Notes: generated by a model from the sequence alone, not told the origin. Counted from the stretch's first letter, positions 8,865 to 16,509 are shown. The stretch: 28,402 nucleotides of DNA from UMGS1613 sp963616135 (GCA_963616135.1 CAVEJT010000009.1:1-28402); one strand, 5' to 3'. Numbers and translations are program-made.

Positions 8865-10497
8865 TGTATTCTAATAAATGAAACTTTTTGCCTAAATTAT
8901 CAGAGTATATATTTATACTCTCTCCTTCTTTAAATACTATATTTAACTTTATTTTTTTATTGTCACTATTTTCTTTATATACAATTATTTTATCTATTAA
9001 TAAATTTACTATATCACTAAAACACTGTTTATCACTTATACTTTTTTCTAAATCAATCTTTAAATTATTTATTTGATTTTCTATATACAAAGGATTTTTT
9101 TTGTTATCATGCAATAATTTAATCTCATTCATAAATTTGCTCAAATCTTTATTTAAATTATCTATTTGTTTTTTATAATCATTATTTTCTAAATAACCAT
9201 CCATTACTAATTCTAAAAGTTTATCTTTCTTTTTATTTATATCATCACATTTTCTTTTTAATACTTTTATTTCTACTTCACCGCTATTTTCATTATAGTA
9301 ATTTTTACAATTTTCTAATACATTATTAAATATAGATTTTCTACCACTAAATAATTTATTAATTAAGTTTTCAAAAAATAAATCTAATTCATGTTCAAAT
9401 ACTCTAGGATTATCGCAGCCTTTTATTCCATCACGCCTATATTCTTGACATTCCCACACAGGGTTGTTTTTTCTTTTACCACTACTTGACCTATGATATG
9501 TTTCAAAATGTTTACCACAATATATCTTACCTGAATAAGTATACCTATTTTGAAATATAGCCTTATTACTAACTTTATTAGTAAAACTATCTTGTCTAAT
9601 TTTTAATTTTCTATTAGCTTTTTCCCATAATTCTTCAGATACTATTGAAGGAACACTTTCACAATCTTTATACATAACCCATTCATCAGGAGATAATCTT
9701 TTTTTCTTCTTTGTTCTATAATCAAGAATTCTAGATTTATTACCACAATAATATCCTTTATATTTAGGATTTTCTATTATTCTAGTTATTATTGTGGTAT
9801 CTAGTCTTTTACCCTTTTTAGTTGTATAACCTAAAGCATATAAATCTTTAGATATTTTTAATAACCCCGCATTAGTATTAGCATACTTATCGTATATAAG
9901 TTTAACCATTTCTGCCCCTTTTTCATCTATTATAAGTCTACCCTTATCTTTAACATAACCATATATGTTAGAACACCCCAGAACTACTCCACTATCTATA
10001 CTTCTTTTCATACCAAATCTAACTCTTTCTGATAACTTTCTAACTTCATCTTGAGCAACACTAGCCATTATTGTAAGTCTAAATTCACTATCAGGAAGTA
10101 TGGTATTTATATTATCATTCAAGAAATATACACCAACACCACTACCTAATAATTCTTGAGTATACTTAATACTATCTAATGTATTCCTAGAAAATCTAGA
10201 TATTTCTTTAGTTAATATTAAATCAAATTTATCACATTTAGAATCATTAATCATTTTTAAGAAAGATTCTCTTTTTAACGCACTTGTTCCAGTTATTCCT
10301 TCATCAATATATTTGCCTTTATATTCCCAATTAGGATTTTTCTTAATATATTCTTCAAAGAATGTTACTTGTGAATTAAGTGAATGTATTTGTTCATCTT
10401 TATCTGTAGATACTCTTGCATAAAATACTACTCTTAAATTTAAATCTTGTAGTTGTTTACCTGATATAATATTATTTCTAACCGTATATAAATCCAT
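8842..10497 (-). CDS. Large serine recombinase (integrase) of the PBP-splitting element
   Basis: 551 aa in the integrated form. The resolvase-type catalytic domain (residues about 20-165) has the nucleophile Ser30 in FYARVST, plus EISRFSRNTLD and a SERVRFGM-type helix E. A recombinase domain follows (YGYVKDKGRLIIDE ... NPKYKGYY). Then comes a zinc-ribbon-like segment (IYCGKHF ... WECQEYRRDGIKGC, one ligand apparently Cys-x-x-His) with a coiled-coil insertion about 400-480. It catalyses integration at attP/attB and, with a directionality factor, excision. It lies at one end of the element and its stop codon is inside PBP sequence. Residues 547-551 are host-encoded. On circularisation these would be replaced by 36 codons from 15113-15220, giving 582 aa. 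Start ATG after GGAGGG. Confidence 0.95.
   Translation of the reverse strand: MDLYTVRNNIISGKQLQDLNLRVVFYARVSTDKDEQIHSLNSQVTFFEEYIKKNPNWEYKGKYIDEGITGTSALKRESFLKMINDSKCDKFDLILTKEISRFSRNTLDSIKYTQELLGSGVGVYFLNDNINTILPDSEFRLTIMASVAQDEVRKLSERVRFGMKRSIDSGVVLGCSNIYGYVKDKGRLIIDEKGAEMVKLIYDKYANTNAGLLKISKDLYALGYTTKKGKRLDTTIITRIIENPKYKGYYCGNKSRILDYRTKKKKRLSPDEWVMYKDCESVPSIVSEELWEKANRKLKIRQDSFTNKVSNKAIFQNRYTYSGKIYCGKHFETYHRSSSGKRKNNPVWECQEYRRDGIKGCDNPRVFEHELDLFFENLINKLFSGRKSIFNNVLENCKNYYNENSGEVEIKVLKRKCDDINKKKDKLLELVMDGYLENNDYKKQIDNLNKDLSKFMNEIKLLHDNKKNPLYIENQINNLKIDLEKSISDKQCFSDIVNLLIDKIIVYKENSDNKKIKLNIVFKEGESINIYSDNLGKKFHLLEYNTTNNSC
8849..8880. other. Element attachment junction, recombinase end
   Basis: On the minus strand, element sequence CATTTATTAGA (8870-8880) is followed by ATACAATACA, then host PBP sequence ACAAATAACAGCTG. 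The 5-base ATACA at 8860-8864 is shared with the other junction (15221-15225). The inferred crossover dinucleotide is CA at 8860-8861. The last five codons of the recombinase gene are host-derived sequence beyond this point. Confidence 0.8.
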
Positions 10498-10507
10498 ATA
10501 CCCTCCA

Positions 10508-10639
10508 TTATTTTTTTAATAATTTATTTAATATATATTCATATAATTTTTCATCTATATGTTTATTTCTTTTTAAATAAGATAGTAATTTAATACTAAT
10601 TTCTTTTTCTATTATTTCAGATGATATTTTATCTAACAT
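10508..10639 (-). CDS. 43-aa small ORF upstream of the recombinase
   Basis: It encodes MLDKISSEIIEKEISIK and continues to a Lys-rich end (ILNKLLKK). It starts at ATG 10637-10639 with a GGGTG ribosome site, and its stop lies 10 bases before the recombinase ATG, so the two are probably co-translated. The protein is short, helical and charged. It loosely resembles the SHOCT-like small proteins often found beside serine recombinases. By position it could be a directionality factor or regulator, but no sequence motif proves this. It may also be a leader ORF. Confidence 0.45.
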   Translation of the reverse strand: MLDKISSEIIEKEISIKLLSYLKRNKHIDEKLYEYILNKLLKK

Positions 10640-10671
10640 ATTAACACCCTATTAAATCTATTTTTTTCAAT

Positions 10672-10701
10672 CAAAAAAAAGAACTTATACACCTAAGTTC
10701 T
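10672..10701 (-). terminator. Intrinsic terminator after the element lipoprotein gene
   Basis: The stem AGAACTT / AAGTTCT (10680-10686 and 10695-10701) is followed on the minus strand by eight T. It separates the lipoprotein gene from the recombinase unit. Confidence 0.75.
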
Positions 10702-10737
10702 ACATTTTTATTAAATAAAATTTAAAATCTATATTAA

Positions 10738-11388
10738 CTACTCTATATAATTATTAATAGATCCCTGTAAAGAATAGCCTTCAATAAATACTAAATCATC
10801 TAATGTTATATTTTCTTCAAATATAACTGATAAATTTAAAGTGTTAAAACTATCATTAACATAATCTATAAAATAACTTACTACCTCTGCTACAAATGTA
10901 TTATTATTACTTTTTATATTAATAACTTGATTTTGATCAAGATACTTTGTAATACTTTTCATTTCTTCCTTTGTTCCAGTAAATAATATATTAGCTCCTT
11001 TATATTTTTTATTTTTAAATAAAATACTACTAAATTTTATATCTTCTTCATTAATTGATTGCAATAATATACTAGTAGTACTATTCATACTTTCTACTGA
11101 TAAAGATACAGCTTTTTGAATTTTTCCCTTAGAATTAATAAATTCAAAAATTTTGTTAGATAATGCTTCTGAATTTTCAAAATTTGTTATAATTACTAAT
11201 CCCTTATCACTTATTCTACTATACGAATTTATATTTAATACTAATTCACTATTATAATATTGTTCTTCTATATTTGCTATTTCCTCTTTTGTTAATTCAT
11301 TATTAGTTATTTCTTCTTTTTTATTGCAACCAACAGTTAATCCTAATACTACTATACCACAAACCAAACTTAAAATTATTTTTTTCAC
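10738..11388 (-). CDS. Lipoprotein of unknown function (element cargo)
   Basis: 216 aa. It begins with a lipoprotein signal peptide: Lys-Lys, a hydrophobic stretch and lipobox LTVGC, with the lipidated Cys at residue 21. It should be anchored on the outer face of the membrane. The mature part is acidic and polar with alternating strands and helices (LVIITNFENSEALSNKIFEFINS, GANILFTGTKEEMKSITKYL). I recognise no family. The start is GTG (11386-11388) with AGGAGG eight bases upstream. A TGATATAAT extended -10 (11412-11419) precedes it and a terminator follows, so it is probably monocistronic. Cargo of the PBP-splitting element; function unknown. Confidence 0.8.
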   Translation of the reverse strand: MKKIILSLVCGIVVLGLTVGCNKKEEITNNELTKEEIANIEEQYYNSELVLNINSYSRISDKGLVIITNFENSEALSNKIFEFINSKGKIQKAVSLSVESMNSTTSILLQSINEEDIKFSSILFKNKKYKGANILFTGTKEEMKSITKYLDQNQVINIKSNNNTFVAEVVSYFIDYVNDSFNTLNLSVIFEENITLDDLVFIEGYSLQGSINNYIE

Positions 11389-11559
11389 TATTTACCTCCT
11401 CTATTATTTTAATTATATCAAAAAAAAGGCCAAAATTAAATAACTTTAGTCTAATACTCATAAATGTATAAATATATTTACAGTTTTATTAATAATCAAC
11501 CTACCTATATCTTGCATGTTATCTTTCACATTATTTAAGTAAAAAAATTAAATCAATGA

Positions 11560-12093
11560 TTAATTGCCAATTATTCTATTATCATATTTAACTACTTGGC
11601 AATTTTTTATTTTATAGCTACTATAATTTCCATCTTCTGGTTCTCCTTCAAAATAACATCTGGCATATATTCCAACTCCAGCATGAGTAACTACTAAAAC
11701 ATTTTGATTCTTATATTTTTCAGTTATTTCATCAAAAAAATTAAATATTCTTCCTCTAAAATCTATGATTGATTCAATTCCTAATCCAATATTAGGATCA
11801 TTAAAATCTATATTTTGGGGACATTCACCTTTTAATTTGCCTTCTAACTTGCCATTGCATCTTTCTATTATGCGCTCATCTACTGTAATTTCGGAATTAG
11901 TTATTATGGTCGCTGTTTTATAAGCTCTTTTTAAGGGACTTGAAATAACCTTATCAAATTTTACATTTTTTAATTCTTTTTGAATACTTTCTGCTTGTTC
12001 TATTCCCTTTGCATTTAATTCTACATCTTTTCTACCTGCATATCTTCCTTCTAAATTCCAATCAGTTTGTCCATGTCTTACTATATATATCAT
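11560..12093 (-). CDS. Histidine phosphatase (phosphoglycerate mutase-like) family protein
   Basis: 177 aa from the chosen ATG at 12091-12093. The protein then starts MIYIVRHGQTDWN, with the RHG catalytic motif right at the N-terminus as in the family, and AAGGGAG lies 8-9 bases upstream. The second catalytic histidine is in VVTHAGVGIYARCYF (about residue 148). The acid/arginine region is KVISSPLKRAYKTATII. Family members dephosphorylate small phosphometabolites or nucleotides; the substrate here is unknown. The frame is open for about 40 more codons upstream (MEHILPLALYVFVL...), which may be the remnant of another gene end. I do not include it. It lies in the element between the AbiE pair and the lipoprotein. 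Confidence 0.88.
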   Translation of the reverse strand: MIYIVRHGQTDWNLEGRYAGRKDVELNAKGIEQAESIQKELKNVKFDKVISSPLKRAYKTATIITNSEITVDERIIERCNGKLEGKLKGECPQNIDFNDPNIGLGIESIIDFRGRIFNFFDEITEKYKNQNVLVVTHAGVGIYARCYFEGEPEDGNYSSYKIKNCQVVKYDNRIIGN

Positions 12094-12285
12094 TTGTTTT
12101 TCTCCCTTCTCTTTTAAAACAAATACATATAATGCTAATGGTAGTATATGTTCCATATGGGCATTTAATAAATCTTTTATTTTTTCATCACTATAAAGTA
12201 GCTCTTTACAATAATATTTTGCTTACTATCTACATAATTTACGTTTGAATATTTCATCTTTGATATAATTTACAAATCTTATTAA

Positions 12286-13137
12286 TTACACCATTACTAA
12301 TTCTTGTTCTAATATATCTATTATTAGTTTTATTGCATCAATAGTATCTTCAAATTTCACATTTCTTACATAGTTAAGTTTCCTACTGTAATTATTAAAT
12401 AATTCTTTTAATACAATACTATCTTTTATTATTTCAAATATATCATTTAAGTATTCTATATTAAAATTTGTGTTTCTATGTTTAAAAGTTCTTTCTACTG
12501 CTTTAATAAGTGTATTTTTGTTTACTTTATCAATATGATTATTTACTATTATATACATATCATAAAAATCTTTTGCTCTTGTCGTAGAAATATTTTTACT
12601 AATTATACTTTCAAATTTTTCAGCAATTATAGTTTCAATTGTATATGCTATAATGTTAATAATTTTATCTTCAAAAATAGAATTATATTTATATTTTATT
12701 TCTCTTGGTGTGATGATATCTCCAGTAGTTACTTCTATAAAGAAATGAGTTTTTAATTTATCAAATTCTCCATATACATTTATTCTATAACCACCATAAA
12801 CATCATCTAATCTAATATCTTTAACACTTTCAATTTTAAAGATAAAGCCATCTTCTATATCTATTGATAATATTTCTTCAAAAATATTTCTAATAGTTTC
12901 CTCATTAAGTGGAATACTTTTTAAAGTGGCATCTATATCTTTTGTAGTTCTCATATCGCTTCCTATAATTGAAGAAAGTAATACACCACCCTTTAAAATT
13001 ATGTTATGTTTATACTTGCTTTTTTCTAATCTCATTAATACATGTTCAAAGAAAAACATTTGATGAAGATGTAGTGATATATCATTGCTTCCATTAGCAC
13101 GTTTTTTAATAAGTTCATTAAGTTTATCACTATTCAT
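12286..13137 (-). CDS. AbiEii-type nucleotidyltransferase toxin
   Basis: 283 aa. It belongs to the AbiEii/AbiGii nucleotidyltransferase toxin family, the toxin of type IV abortive-infection toxin-antitoxin systems. The nucleotidyltransferase signature is visible as ILKGGVLLSSIIG followed by TTKDIDATLK (GG...DxD, about residues 46-73). KAEKFESIISK- and RAKDFYDMYII-like segments typical of the family appear as IIAEKFESIISK and TRAKDFYDMY. The ATG overlaps the stop of the AbiEi gene by one base (TAATG), giving translational coupling with the antitoxin. Known family members halt growth after phage infection by modifying RNA. Carried as cargo of the element, it may defend the host or stabilise the element. 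Confidence 0.88.
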   Translation of the reverse strand: MNSDKLNELIKKRANGSNDISLHLHQMFFFEHVLMRLEKSKYKHNIILKGGVLLSSIIGSDMRTTKDIDATLKSIPLNEETIRNIFEEILSIDIEDGFIFKIESVKDIRLDDVYGGYRINVYGEFDKLKTHFFIEVTTGDIITPREIKYKYNSIFEDKIINIIAYTIETIIAEKFESIISKNISTTRAKDFYDMYIIVNNHIDKVNKNTLIKAVERTFKHRNTNFNIEYLNDIFEIIKDSIVLKELFNNYSRKLNYVRNVKFEDTIDAIKLIIDILEQELVMV

Positions 13138-13730
13138 TATAAAATTACCTGCATAATTTCCGCTACTTCTTTTTCAATGTTTAATTTTTTTGAATACTTA
13201 GCAAGTTTTAGCATATCTTTATCTTTTTTTTCTGCATACCATTTTAAAGCTTTAGTATATATTTCTTTATCCATATGATTTTTATCTTTAATGATATCAC
13301 AAATAGTTCTTTCAATATCATAGCATTTAATATTCATACCAAATGGAGATTTAATAGTTTCCATTCCTAAGTTTAAAATGTTATTATCTACATAATGAAG
13401 TGATACAACATCAATATTTTGTAATGGTCCACCATAACCACGAGGTACAGTAATATCAAAATATAATGGTGTTCTATCTGATAGTTCATGCAAAAATAAA
13501 GATGTAGTATAAGAAAATATAGCATTTTTACTTTTAGAAATTATTTTATAATAATCATCATTAATCATATTAGGTAATGAATAATATCCAGTTGATACTC
13601 TCTCTAATATTCCACCATCACATAATCTTTTTAATGCCATTTTATTTAGTCCATTATATACTACTTCTTTAGTAGTAATGTATCCATCATTTTTTTGTAC
13701 TAATTGTAAAATTTTTTCTAAATCACTCAT
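13137..13730 (-). CDS. AbiEi-type antitoxin/transcriptional regulator
   Basis: 197 aa from ATG 13728-13730, which follows GAGGTG (13737-13742) at six bases. A longer frame reaches 13772 but has no ribosome site. An N-terminal winged helix (SDLEKILQLVQKNDGYITTKEVV) is followed by GILERVSTGYYSLP, as in AbiEi antitoxins. The C-terminal domain contains SYTTSLFLHELSDRTP and VPRGYGG, also typical. Known AbiEi proteins neutralise AbiEii without binding it and repress their own promoter by binding inverted repeats. A matching inverted repeat lies upstream (13789-13834). First gene of the two-gene operon. Confidence 0.85.
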   Translation of the reverse strand: MSDLEKILQLVQKNDGYITTKEVVYNGLNKMALKRLCDGGILERVSTGYYSLPNMINDDYYKIISKSKNAIFSYTTSLFLHELSDRTPLYFDITVPRGYGGPLQNIDVVSLHYVDNNILNLGMETIKSPFGMNIKCYDIERTICDIIKDKNHMDKEIYTKALKWYAEKKDKDMLKLAKYSKKLNIEKEVAEIMQVIL

Positions 13731-13752
13731 AAGTAACACCTCTCTTATAATA

Positions 13753-13834
13753 ATTATACAATAATAAATCATAAAAGAAAATAGCTTTGTTACTTTTTTA
13801 ATTATTTTTTTGATATTTTAATTTTGAAAGTAAC
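13753..13834 (-). promoter_or_regulatory. abiE promoter and candidate AbiEi operator
   Basis: Minus-strand -10 TATAAT lies at 13753-13758. Just upstream is a spaced inverted repeat, GTTACTTT (13789-13796) and AAAGTAAC (13827-13834). The match extends inward with TAATT at the same offset in both arms. AbiEi proteins are known to bind inverted repeats in their own promoter. Assignment of these arms as the operator is inference. Confidence 0.45.
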
Positions 13835-13841
13835 GTTGTAA

Positions 13842-13958
13842 TTACTCATTTGATTCATCCTCAAACTGAACTTTTGCTCCTAATAATGATATTGCATCAT
13901 GAAAATTTATTCTATAAATAACGATCCTAGGACACCAAATACCTGTATAATTAACAAA
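13842..13958 (-). pseudogene. Remnant of an unidentified coding sequence
   Basis: A frame of about 38 codons with no start codon ends in TAA at 13842-13844. It reads as protein-like, containing YTGIWCPRIVIYRINF and HDAISLLGAKVQFEDESNE. The bases are also less AT-rich than the surrounding spacer. It looks like the 3' end of a lost gene, left in the gap between the S66 peptidase and AbiEi. I do not recognise the family. The rest of the gap (13959-14013) shows nothing. Confidence 0.3.
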
Positions 13959-14013
13959 TCAAACACAAACCACCTTATTATTAACTTTTATAAAATAAAT
14001 ATTCTTTGCAAAT

Positions 14014-14988
14014 TTATTCTTGAATAATAGTTACACTACTATTATTTATTTTGCACTGACAACCTATTGGAATAGTAAATAAAGGTCTAGTATGCCCAAA
14101 ATCCATATTAATAATTATTGGAATATTAATTAATTTTTCTTTTGATTTTAATAATTTTATTAATTCTGTATTTGATAAATTAGAATTGATTTGATTTCTA
14201 CCTATCACAATTCCTTTGACTTTATCAAAATCTTTTTGAAGGAACAAGGAATGTAGATTCCTATCAAATTCAAATACAAAAGTATCTCCTACCAAATCAT
14301 CATCTTCTATAAAAATAATTGCATTATTTAACGATGGCATATACTTTGTACCTTGTAGTAACTGTAATGTACATAAGTTACCACCAATTATAGTTCCTTG
14401 TGCATTTCCTTCATTAACAACAAATCTACCTTCATTTGGCAAAAATATCCTATTATCTTGATTTATATACCATTTATCATCACTATACTCTTCTGAATCA
14501 ATGATTTCTATATCTTCATTATAAAATGTAGCTTTTATAAAATAATTTAATGTATAGTCAAATCCTTGTTTTACTGCAAAATCGGTAAAATTTGGGCCTA
14601 AATAAGTAGCTATACCTGTCATTTTATAAATTGCATTAAGTAAAGCTGTATTATCAGAATAGCCAATAATTATTTTAGGATTATTTTTTATTAAATCATA
14701 ATCTAATTTATCTAGAATTTGAATTACACTATATCCTCCAATAGCACATATTATCATTTTTATATCTTTATCAGAAAAAGCCATATGAAGGTCGGAAACT
14801 CTTTCTTCTATAGTAGATGTACTATATTCATCTACATTATAAGCATTAGGTGAAATAATAACTTCTAACCCTAATTTTTCTAATCTTTGTTTTGCTATCT
14901 CAAAATTTTTATGATCTAGTCTAGCCAAACTACCAGATGGGGCGATAACCATAATTTTATCACCTTTTTTTAATCTCTTTGGTATCAT
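14014..14988 (-). CDS. S66 peptidase (LD-carboxypeptidase / MccF-like)
   Basis: 324 aa from the ATG at 14986-14988. The GTG at 14998-15000 abuts the AGGAGG and is too close, whereas the ATG has about nine bases of spacing. The N-terminus KGDKIMVIAPSG is typical of S66. The nucleophile serine lies in IIGYSDNTALL (about residue 111). The Glu lies near IFIEDDD and the His in NMDFGHTRPLFTIPIG, giving the Ser-Glu-His triad. Family members either trim L,D-bonds in murein peptides during recycling or, in the MccF branch, cleave microcin C-type peptide-nucleotides and give self-immunity. The GHTRPLFTIPIG end favours the MccF-like branch, but this is not certain. Driven by its own promoter at 15043-15071 inside the element. 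Confidence 0.88.
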   Translation of the reverse strand: MIPKRLKKGDKIMVIAPSGSLARLDHKNFEIAKQRLEKLGLEVIISPNAYNVDEYSTSTIEERVSDLHMAFSDKDIKMIICAIGGYSVIQILDKLDYDLIKNNPKIIIGYSDNTALLNAIYKMTGIATYLGPNFTDFAVKQGFDYTLNYFIKATFYNEDIEIIDSEEYSDDKWYINQDNRIFLPNEGRFVVNEGNAQGTIIGGNLCTLQLLQGTKYMPSLNNAIIFIEDDDLVGDTFVFEFDRNLHSLFLQKDFDKVKGIVIGRNQINSNLSNTELIKLLKSKEKLINIPIIINMDFGHTRPLFTIPIGCQCKINNSSVTIIQE

Positions 14989-15042
14989 TTTTTTAAACAC
15001 CTCCTACTATATATTTTATACTAAAAAAAAATGTTACACCAA

Positions 15043-15071
15043 ATATTACTCCTATTTTTTTTGTTTGTCAA
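15043..15071 (-). promoter_or_regulatory. Promoter of the S66 peptidase gene
   Basis: Minus strand: -35 TTGACA (15066-15071), 17-base spacer, -10 TAATAT (15043-15048). The -35 sits in one arm of an inverted repeat TTTGTCAA / TTGACAAA (15064-15071 and 15087-15094). That repeat could be an operator or a hairpin ending read-through from the PBP gene. Confidence 0.6.
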
Positions 15072-15109
15072 TTTTTTTTACAATTTTTGACAAATTAAAT
15101 TAATCGTTT

Positions 15110-15220
15110 TTATTCTATATTCACCAAACACCTAAACTCGTACTCTACATCATACTTTTTCATGTATTTACTATTACCTTTTTTATTTATTATAAGAGTA
15201 TCATTTATAAGACTCACTGC
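15110..15220 (-). other. Stranded 36-codon C-terminal extension of the recombinase
   Basis: No start codon and no ribosome site in the integrated state. When the element ends are joined at the inferred CA crossover, this stretch follows the recombinase codon for Thr546 in frame. It adds 36 codons (starting AVSLINDTL, ending YEFRCLVNIE) before TAA at 15110-15112. The open frame across the junction and a stop just ahead of the next promoter suggest this is the true 3' end of the recombinase gene, with attP inside the gene. Confidence 0.7.
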
Positions 15221-15230
15221 TGTATAGGAG
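15202..15230. other. Element attachment junction, peptidase end
   Basis: On the minus strand, host PBP sequence ending ACTCCT is followed by ATACA (15221-15225), then element sequence GCAGTGAG and the arm TCTTATAAATG (15202-15212). Joined to the other end, this arm is an 11-bp inverted partner (10 matches) of CATTTATTAGA at 8870-8880. The centre falls at CA (15221-15222). The element supplies an immediate TGA (15214-15216), truncating the PBP. Confidence 0.8.
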
Positions 15231-16464
15231 TCACACTTACTCCTTGACCAAATGCTGTTGTAGCAAGCTCTAAATCTCCTATTTTATCTCTAGAAAATAA
15301 AATACCACTAGCTTCACCATTTAAATCTACTCCAGTTTTTTTACCAAAGCCAAATAAATCTATATAATTAAATAATGTATCTTTTCCAAGTTTTAACCCT
15401 AAATTTACAAATCCAGGATTACAAGAGTTTTCTACTACTTCAAGATATGTTTCTTGCCCATGACCTCCATGTTTCCAACAATGAAGTGTTGCTCCACCTA
15501 CAGTAATTGATCCTCCATCAAAAAAGCTATCTTTATCTAAATCAACTATTTTTTCTTCTAAAGATGCTGCAAGTGTTATTATTTTGAATGTACTTCCTGG
15601 TTCATATGTCATCCAAATTGGAAGATTTCTATTTATTTCTTCTACTGTATAATTTTGATATTTACTTGGACTAAAATTAGGTCTTGAAGAAAGAGCGAGT
15701 ATTTCTCCAGTTTTTGGATTCATAACTATACCGAGCGCTTGATCTGGATTATATTTAGAAACTGCATTATCTAATTCTCTTTCAAGTGCTTCTTGTATTC
15801 CAAAATTAATTGTAAGAGTCATATTAACTCCACTTTGAGGTTGTTCATATATTTGAGACATAGATAAACTGTTTCCTTTAGCATCACTAAAATATTTTAT
15901 TGAGCCATCGCTACCAGTTAAATAATCATCATAAATAAGTTCTAATCCACTCAATCCTTGATTATCTATACCAACAAATCCTATAGTATGTGATAAAAGT
16001 GTATCATATTTATAAAATCTTTTTGCTTCTTTTACTAAATATACTCCATCATAACCTAAATCATTTATTTTATCAGCAATCTCATAACTTAAATTTCTAC
16101 CTTCTGGATGTACTCTTTCTATAGATGTTTTTTTAGATACATGTCTATACATTTCTTTATAATCTACTTTAAGTATATCCGCTAAATCCTTTGCTACTGC
16201 CTCTTTGTCTGTTATTTGATTTGGTATAAGTACAAGTGATGTTGTTGTAATATTTCCAGCAAGTTCTACACCATTTCTATCATAAATAATTCCTCTATTA
16301 GCAGCAAGTGGTAAATTTCTACTCCAAAGACTAGTTGCATAACCATTTAATTTTTTATAATCAATTACTTGTATATAGAATACTTTACCCATAATTACAA
16401 CAAATAAGAAAATAGTAATTAATATTATTATTTTTATTCTAGTATGTATACTTTTAAAAAACAT
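15214..16464 (-). pseudogene. N-terminal fragment of an interrupted class B PBP (PBP2x/SpoVD-type)
   Basis: 416 codons, the last two reading into element DNA, ending at a TGA supplied by the element. The fragment has a short cytoplasmic tail and one membrane segment (about residues 10-31). A PBP dimerisation domain follows (RGIIYDRNGVELAGN ... HTIGFVG). The first part of the transpeptidase domain has the catalytic SxxK motif in EPGSTFKI (about residue 292) and the SxN motif in ENSCNPGF (about 345). The KTG box is missing; it lies 6.4 kb away at 8196-8864. It breaks off in FGQGVSVTPIQQ, one of the best conserved strings of the family. Class B PBPs crosslink peptidoglycan at the septum (FtsI-like) or spore cortex (SpoVD-like); which applies here is unknown. 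As integrated it cannot be an active transpeptidase. Confidence 0.92.
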
Positions 16465-16509
16465 ATTATCACCAATTAAATTTATGAGTATTAATGTTTA
16501 TTAATTCAA

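Larger units (their letters stand above)
8861..15221. mobile_element. 6,361-bp serine-recombinase integrative element inserted in a PBP gene
   Basis: The two PBP fragments are separated by 6,361 bp between equivalent crossover points. Deleting this length restores one open frame (1,908 bases with stop) through the conserved SVTPIQQITAVSA. Ends share ATACA, and no longer direct repeat is needed, as for serine integrases. Genes in order from the N-terminal junction: S66 peptidase, gene remnant, AbiEi, AbiEii, histidine phosphatase, lipoprotein, 43-aa ORF, recombinase. All lie on the same strand as the PBP. No conjugation, replication or phage structural genes are visible. It is thus an integrative, probably mobilisable or cargo-type, genomic island rather than a complete ICE or prophage. 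Confidence 0.9.

Noticed and set aside
11560..12156. Longer 198-aa histidine phosphatase starting MEHILPLAL
   Set aside because: The family motif RHG should lie at the N-terminus, and the ribosome site AAGGGAG is placed for the ATG at 12093.
13137..13772. AbiEi starting at 13772
   Set aside because: No ribosome site and a non-conserved hydrophobic extension; GAGGTG fits the ATG at 13730, and the -10 element lies inside the longer version.
14014..15000. S66 peptidase starting at GTG 15000
   Set aside because: That GTG overlaps the ribosome binding site itself; the ATG at 14988 has proper spacing.
8861..15221. Assembly chimera as the cause of the split PBP
   Set aside because: Exact frame restoration, a recombinase at the end, a symmetric attP and an in-frame recombinase extension together are hard to get from a misassembly, though a mixed population remains possible.
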